Source of the DNA: Nostoc sp. NOS(2021)
GTDB lineage: Bacteria > Cyanobacteriota > Cyanobacteriia > Cyanobacteriales > Nostocaceae
Reading direction: 5' to 3'
Assembly (NCBI RefSeq): GCF_017115025.1
Contig: NZ_JABXKM010000037.1
Location: 1 to 35,332 of the forward strand
DNA: 35,332 nucleotides
Positions within the stretch are counted from its first letter, which is position 1. Every line of letters starts with the position of its first letter. Both the position numbers and the translations under genes were made by a program. The notes under the pieces were generated by a model that searched no databases, was not told where the DNA came from, and saw nothing but the letters and a program-made list of their open reading frames with translations. Below, piece after piece: positions 32,524 to 35,332 of this stretch.

Positions 32524-34368
32524 ATTGGTAGTAGTGGGTTGCACAAATCGCTTAATTTCACCACAGGCAATATAAGACTTGCCATCAGGTGCGGTTTTGA
32601 CTTCATCAACGAGGTAAAGCATTCCTTCCTCACGAACCGATCGCGGAAAACGCATGTTCCAATCCGGTTCATATCCGTCGGAAACTACCCTAGCACGTAG
32701 CTTGCTGCCATCTTTGACACACTGAACTAAAATGCTGTCCCCTACAGTGTCAGTTGTGATCAGATCGGCGGCACTAGCAGGCCCTTTGGAAGCTTTGCCT
32801 GTGTTAGTTAGATTCGATTGTCTAGGGGCAACGAAGATATCTCCTTCACCGGCTTGAGCAAAACGGGTGAGCTTACCACGTACACGGTAGAAAGTACCAT
32901 CGCTTGAGAGTTCCAGTCCTTCAACAACATAGCGTGCTCCCTCGGCACGAATGGCCCGGGGAAACTGAATATTCTTGGTTGAATCGTAGCCTTCGGACAT
33001 GACTTTTACCCGCAGTTTACCCCCTTCACGAACGCAGTACAATTCCACACCTGAACCGACTTCATTCACAATCGGTATCGCGTACACTTCATCGCCAGCA
33101 GTGACACCTCGACCCCCCAGATCGCTGCGATTGCGCGTCATCGTCTGGTAAGACTGATCCCGCATCTCTTTACGTCCGGCATTGCCTAGAGCTTTTTGGG
33201 CGATCCGACCTGCGAAATACTCAAGCTGATCGATCTCTTCAGCAATTTCAAAATTCTCGTTCAAGCCTTTATCCCGCAAATCTTTCACCAGCGCCCGCAG
33301 GGTTTGTTCAGCTTCCTGATGCTTGCCATGTTCAGCTAGATTGAGTCCAATTTCTTTGGCCTTTGCGATCGTCAGGCGACTCAGTTCCAGAATGATCTGG
33401 CTGGTAGAGGCAAAAGCTGCTTCCTCAACTGTGCCAACTTTGGCAACGACATCTACTGTGCCTGACACGCTTTGAATCAGGTGATCTTGCACAACATCGG
33501 CGCTGTAATGCAGTTTCATCACAGGTAACTCCCCAATTTGAGCGCTTGATATCACCAAACTCAAACCGAGAAGTTTGTCTTCGCCCTCGTAAAGCTCTCC
33601 CAAAGTGAGGACAGCTTGAGAAGCGTCATTCTGGCTAACTTTAGCAAGACTTAAGGTATCAACAAGGCTGACACCATCAGCCAACTCAAGTGTCACCTTG
33701 AGGTTCTGTCCCACTACTGCTCTGAGACTGTCTAACTCAATACTAAACACTTCCGTTGCTTCGTCGATGCTCTGAATGAAGTAGAAGTTGCCCGTGGCGG
33801 CTCTTGCCATACCAATCAGCAAGTCTTCATTGAAACCCTGAGCAAAACCTAACGTAGTTGTGATAATGCCTTCCTCAGCTTTTTGCCCCGATGTCGCCGT
33901 GAGTATCTTCGGGTCTTGAATGCCCATATTGGCGTGACCATCGGTAAGCAGGAGAACACGGTTGATTTTTTGGGGATCAAGTCGCGTCTTCACGTGTTCA
34001 CAGCCTTTGAGCCATCCCCCCGATAAGTTGGTAATACCGCCGGCTCTAACCTTGCGGATAGAATTTTTCAGTGCGGCCTTGTTAGTCACAGCCTGGGGTG
34101 GCACAACGCTGTCTACTTCATCGTCGTAAACAACTACTGAGAGAATGTCATCTGGCTCAAGTTGATCTACCACAGACTCAGCGGCTTTGAGTGCGTGATG
34201 CAAGGGAGCGCCTGCCATAGAGCCGGAACGGTCAATTACCAGAGAAAGGTTAAGGTTACGTCGGGGAGATTCTGCTACCTCAGCCCGAAAACGTAGCAGA
34301 ATATTAGTCTTTAATGAAGATCCTGCCGGGAGGATAGACTGGTCAAATTCGTAACTTGTCTTAATCAT
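32521..34368 (-). CDS. vWA-domain protein with two C-terminal repeat modules
   Basis: This is a 615-residue soluble protein. A VIT-like or beta-sandwich start leads into a von Willebrand A domain with an intact MIDAS: D46-x-S48-x-S50 (VIDRSGSMAG), a threonine in GGITNLSGGW and an aspartate in LLLTDGHANMG. A middle region of about 200 residues is followed by two related modules of about 63 residues at 441-503 and 546-608. Both have the pattern CV..G.KLR..V.S.GY......FPR..R.EG..Y.V....DG..Y...G...RF. I do not recognise the module. The vWA part suggests metal-dependent protein binding, as in Ca-activated/TerY/CoxE-like adaptor proteins. The final codon and TAG stop are fixed by a MITE; without it the protein would have one more residue. 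Confidence 0.88.
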   Translation of the reverse strand: MIKTSYEFDQSILPAGSSLKTNILLRFRAEVAESPRRNLNLSLVIDRSGSMAGAPLHHALKAAESVVDQLEPDDILSVVVYDDEVDSVVPPQAVTNKAALKNSIRKVRAGGITNLSGGWLKGCEHVKTRLDPQKINRVLLLTDGHANMGIQDPKILTATSGQKAEEGIITTTLGFAQGFNEDLLIGMARAATGNFYFIQSIDEATEVFSIELDSLRAVVGQNLKVTLELADGVSLVDTLSLAKVSQNDASQAVLTLGELYEGEDKLLGLSLVISSAQIGELPVMKLHYSADVVQDHLIQSVSGTVDVVAKVGTVEEAAFASTSQIILELSRLTIAKAKEIGLNLAEHGKHQEAEQTLRALVKDLRDKGLNENFEIAEEIDQLEYFAGRIAQKALGNAGRKEMRDQSYQTMTRNRSDLGGRGVTAGDEVYAIPIVNEVGSGVELYCVREGGKLRVKVMSEGYDSTKNIQFPRAIRAEGARYVVEGLELSSDGTFYRVRGKLTRFAQAGEGDIFVAPRQSNLTNTGKASKGPASAADLITTDTVGDSILVQCVKDGSKLRARVVSDGYEPDWNMRFPRSVREEGMLYLVDEVKTAPDGKSYIACGEIKRFVQPTTTN

Positions 34369-34536
34369 TTTTTATATCGCTCAAAGTTGTCTGTTATCAG
34401 CCACAAGCCTGATGATACTGGGATAGGAAGCGCTTTCTTTAGTTTACCCAGAAATAAGTTTATTCAGTGTGAAAACGGTATTTTATGTAAAATTTTATAT
34501 TTATGGTATCTCACCAGCGTGACGCTGCGCGAACAA

Positions 34537-34578
34537 TTTTGAATTTTGAATTTTGAATTTTGAATTTTGAATTTTGAA
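34537..34578. repeat. Six-copy TTTTGAA heptamer array
   Basis: Six exact tandem copies of TTTTGAA lie between the divergent vWA and Rieske genes. This AT-rich heptamer is a different STRR family from those at 18683 and 23182. It sits 95 bp upstream of the Rieske gene start. Confidence 0.93.
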
Positions 34579-34673
34579 TTGTTAACCTTCCCCACTCTTC
34601 AATACTGAAAGGCGATCGCACTGGTCACAATTGCGGGAAACTGAAAGCAGATATATTAGGAGAGGAGAACCTA

Positions 34674-35030
34674 ATGAGTTGGACTAAAGTTCTTGCAGTC
34701 GAAGCACTTTCGCCAGGTGCGCGAGAAGTAGTGAAAGTTGGTAATCGGAAAATTCTGCTTTTGAATCACGAAAGTCAGCTTTATGCTGTAGATAACACCT
34801 GTCCTCACATGAAATTACCACTGAAAAGTGGGAAAATCACTGAAAGTGGGGCAATTGTTTGTTCCTTCCATCACAGTGCTTTTGACCTGCGGACTGGTGA
34901 GGTACAAGACTGGTGTTCTTGGCCACCTGGTATAGGTAAGGTACTCTCGTTGGTTTCACAACCAAAGGCACTGCCAGTATTTCCGATTCGTGTGGAAGAA
35001 GGCAGTATCTGGGTTGATGTGCAAGAGTAA
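34674..35030 (+). CDS. Rieske [2Fe-2S] ferredoxin-like protein
   Basis: This is a 118-residue small Rieske protein. The cluster ligands are C43 and H45 in NTCPHMK, and C63 and H66 in VCSFHHSAFD, with correct spacing; there are no membrane helices. Such small Rieske ferredoxins deliver electrons to oxygenases or serve as nitrite reductase small-subunit-like proteins. No oxygenase partner is adjacent, though several oxygenases occur in the window. The ATG at 34674 is preceded by AGGAGAGGAGAAC, an excellent ribosome site. Confidence 0.92.
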   Translation: MSWTKVLAVEALSPGAREVVKVGNRKILLLNHESQLYAVDNTCPHMKLPLKSGKITESGAIVCSFHHSAFDLRTGEVQDWCSWPPGIGKVLSLVSQPKALPVFPIRVEEGSIWVDVQE

Positions 35031-35332
35031 TAGCAAACAGTGCTGTTAGCGATAGTGGGGCGTTTAGCCAGTGCCCAGGAACTCGGCTGAGAGTAAAAAA
35101 AGCAATACTTCTCTACGAGACGCTTTGCGTAGCTTGCTTCCACGAAGTGGTACGACAAGCTCAGTAACCATAATCGCACTCAGCATCAAATCAGTTCCGA
35201 GTAATGAGTGCTGAGTGGGAAGATTCATAAGTACTACTTCTTACTCAGCACTCAGCACTCCTAAATGTTATTGGGCAAATATAGCAACGGACAAGAAGGT
35301 TAGGACATTAACTGATGATAAAACCTATATAC
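35031..35332. repeat. Terminal spacer with ACTCAGC heptamers and dispersed repeat
   Basis: No gene is seen. CTTCTCTACGAGACGCTTTG (about 35107) is a dispersed sequence related to that at about 28564. GAGTGCTGAGT near 35206 faces ACTCAGCACTCAGCACTC near 35243, an inverted and tandem heptamer repeat. Confidence 0.6.

Overview
The window comes from a cyanobacterium, most likely a filamentous heterocyst-forming type (Nostoc/Anabaena/Calothrix relatives). Pointers are the many HIP1 octamers (GCGATCGC), several families of short tandem heptamer repeats typical of Nostocales intergenic DNA, and cyanobacterial-type proteins: a PetF-like ferredoxin, an NdbB/NDC1-like dehydrogenase, a class III adenylate cyclase and an MscS channel with a cyclic-nucleotide-binding-like domain. 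There are no rRNA genes, no recognised tRNA genes and no CRISPR array. Genes are interspersed with repeats, MITE-like elements and gene remnants, so this looks like a plastic, accessory-rich chromosomal stretch.

Layout. 0.1-8.0 kb (minus strand): a DMT exporter, then a probable organosulfur/xenobiotic set (NtaA/SnaA/DszA-type flavin monooxygenase, glutathione S-transferase, TauD-type dioxygenase, an SDR lacking the usual catalytic residues, a pyrophosphatase-like protein, a medium-chain quinone-reductase-like enzyme). It is interrupted by a uridine-kinase-like gene, a broken adenosine deaminase and an eight-copy 21-bp repeat. 8.0-9.3 kb: non-coding DNA holding a 569-bp element with inverted ends and an IS5-like transposase remnant. 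9.3-13.0 kb: a translationally coupled pair, membrane adenylate cyclase plus MscS channel with a CNB-like domain. 13.1-15.5 kb: damaged genes (a carbonic anhydrase/MscS chimera, an internally deleted ammonium transporter, a headless acetolactate decarboxylase) and a 179-bp MITE. 15.5-17.1 kb: VOC and GNAT genes ending in a clear hairpin.

17.2-22.3 kb (minus): a dihydroorotase-like protein that lacks key metal ligands and carries an in-frame 9-bp microsatellite, a double histidine phosphatase, a HAD hydrolase and the NdbB-like dehydrogenase. 22.5-24.4 kb (plus): a NrdG-like radical SAM activase preceded by paired palindromes, and a FecCD-type permease. 24.5-27.4 kb: SMR exporter, Hsp20, ferredoxin and uroporphyrinogen-III synthase. 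27.8-28.4 kb: an Rpn/DUF4351-type remnant and a small membrane protein. 28.8-31.3 kb (minus): SfnB and SfnG, the dimethylsulfone desulfurisation pair. 31.6-32.2 kb: abutting fragments of a flavin monooxygenase and a DUF6745 protein. 32.5-34.4 kb: a vWA protein whose stop codon is supplied by a 95-bp MITE. 34.7-35.0 kb: a Rieske ferredoxin.

How the genes may work together. TauD, the NtaA-type monooxygenase, SfnB, SfnG and the monooxygenase fragment suggest scavenging of sulfur from organic sulfur compounds (inference). The cyclase/channel pair suggests cAMP-linked control of membrane conductance, although the channel's CNB-like domain lacks the usual phosphate-binding arginine. I did not find a convincing wholly new defence or mobile system. 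The most unusual items are the cyclase-channel unit, the carbonic anhydrase/MscS chimera, the 21-bp phased palindrome array, the degenerate dihydroorotase, and the vWA protein with a duplicated C-terminal module.
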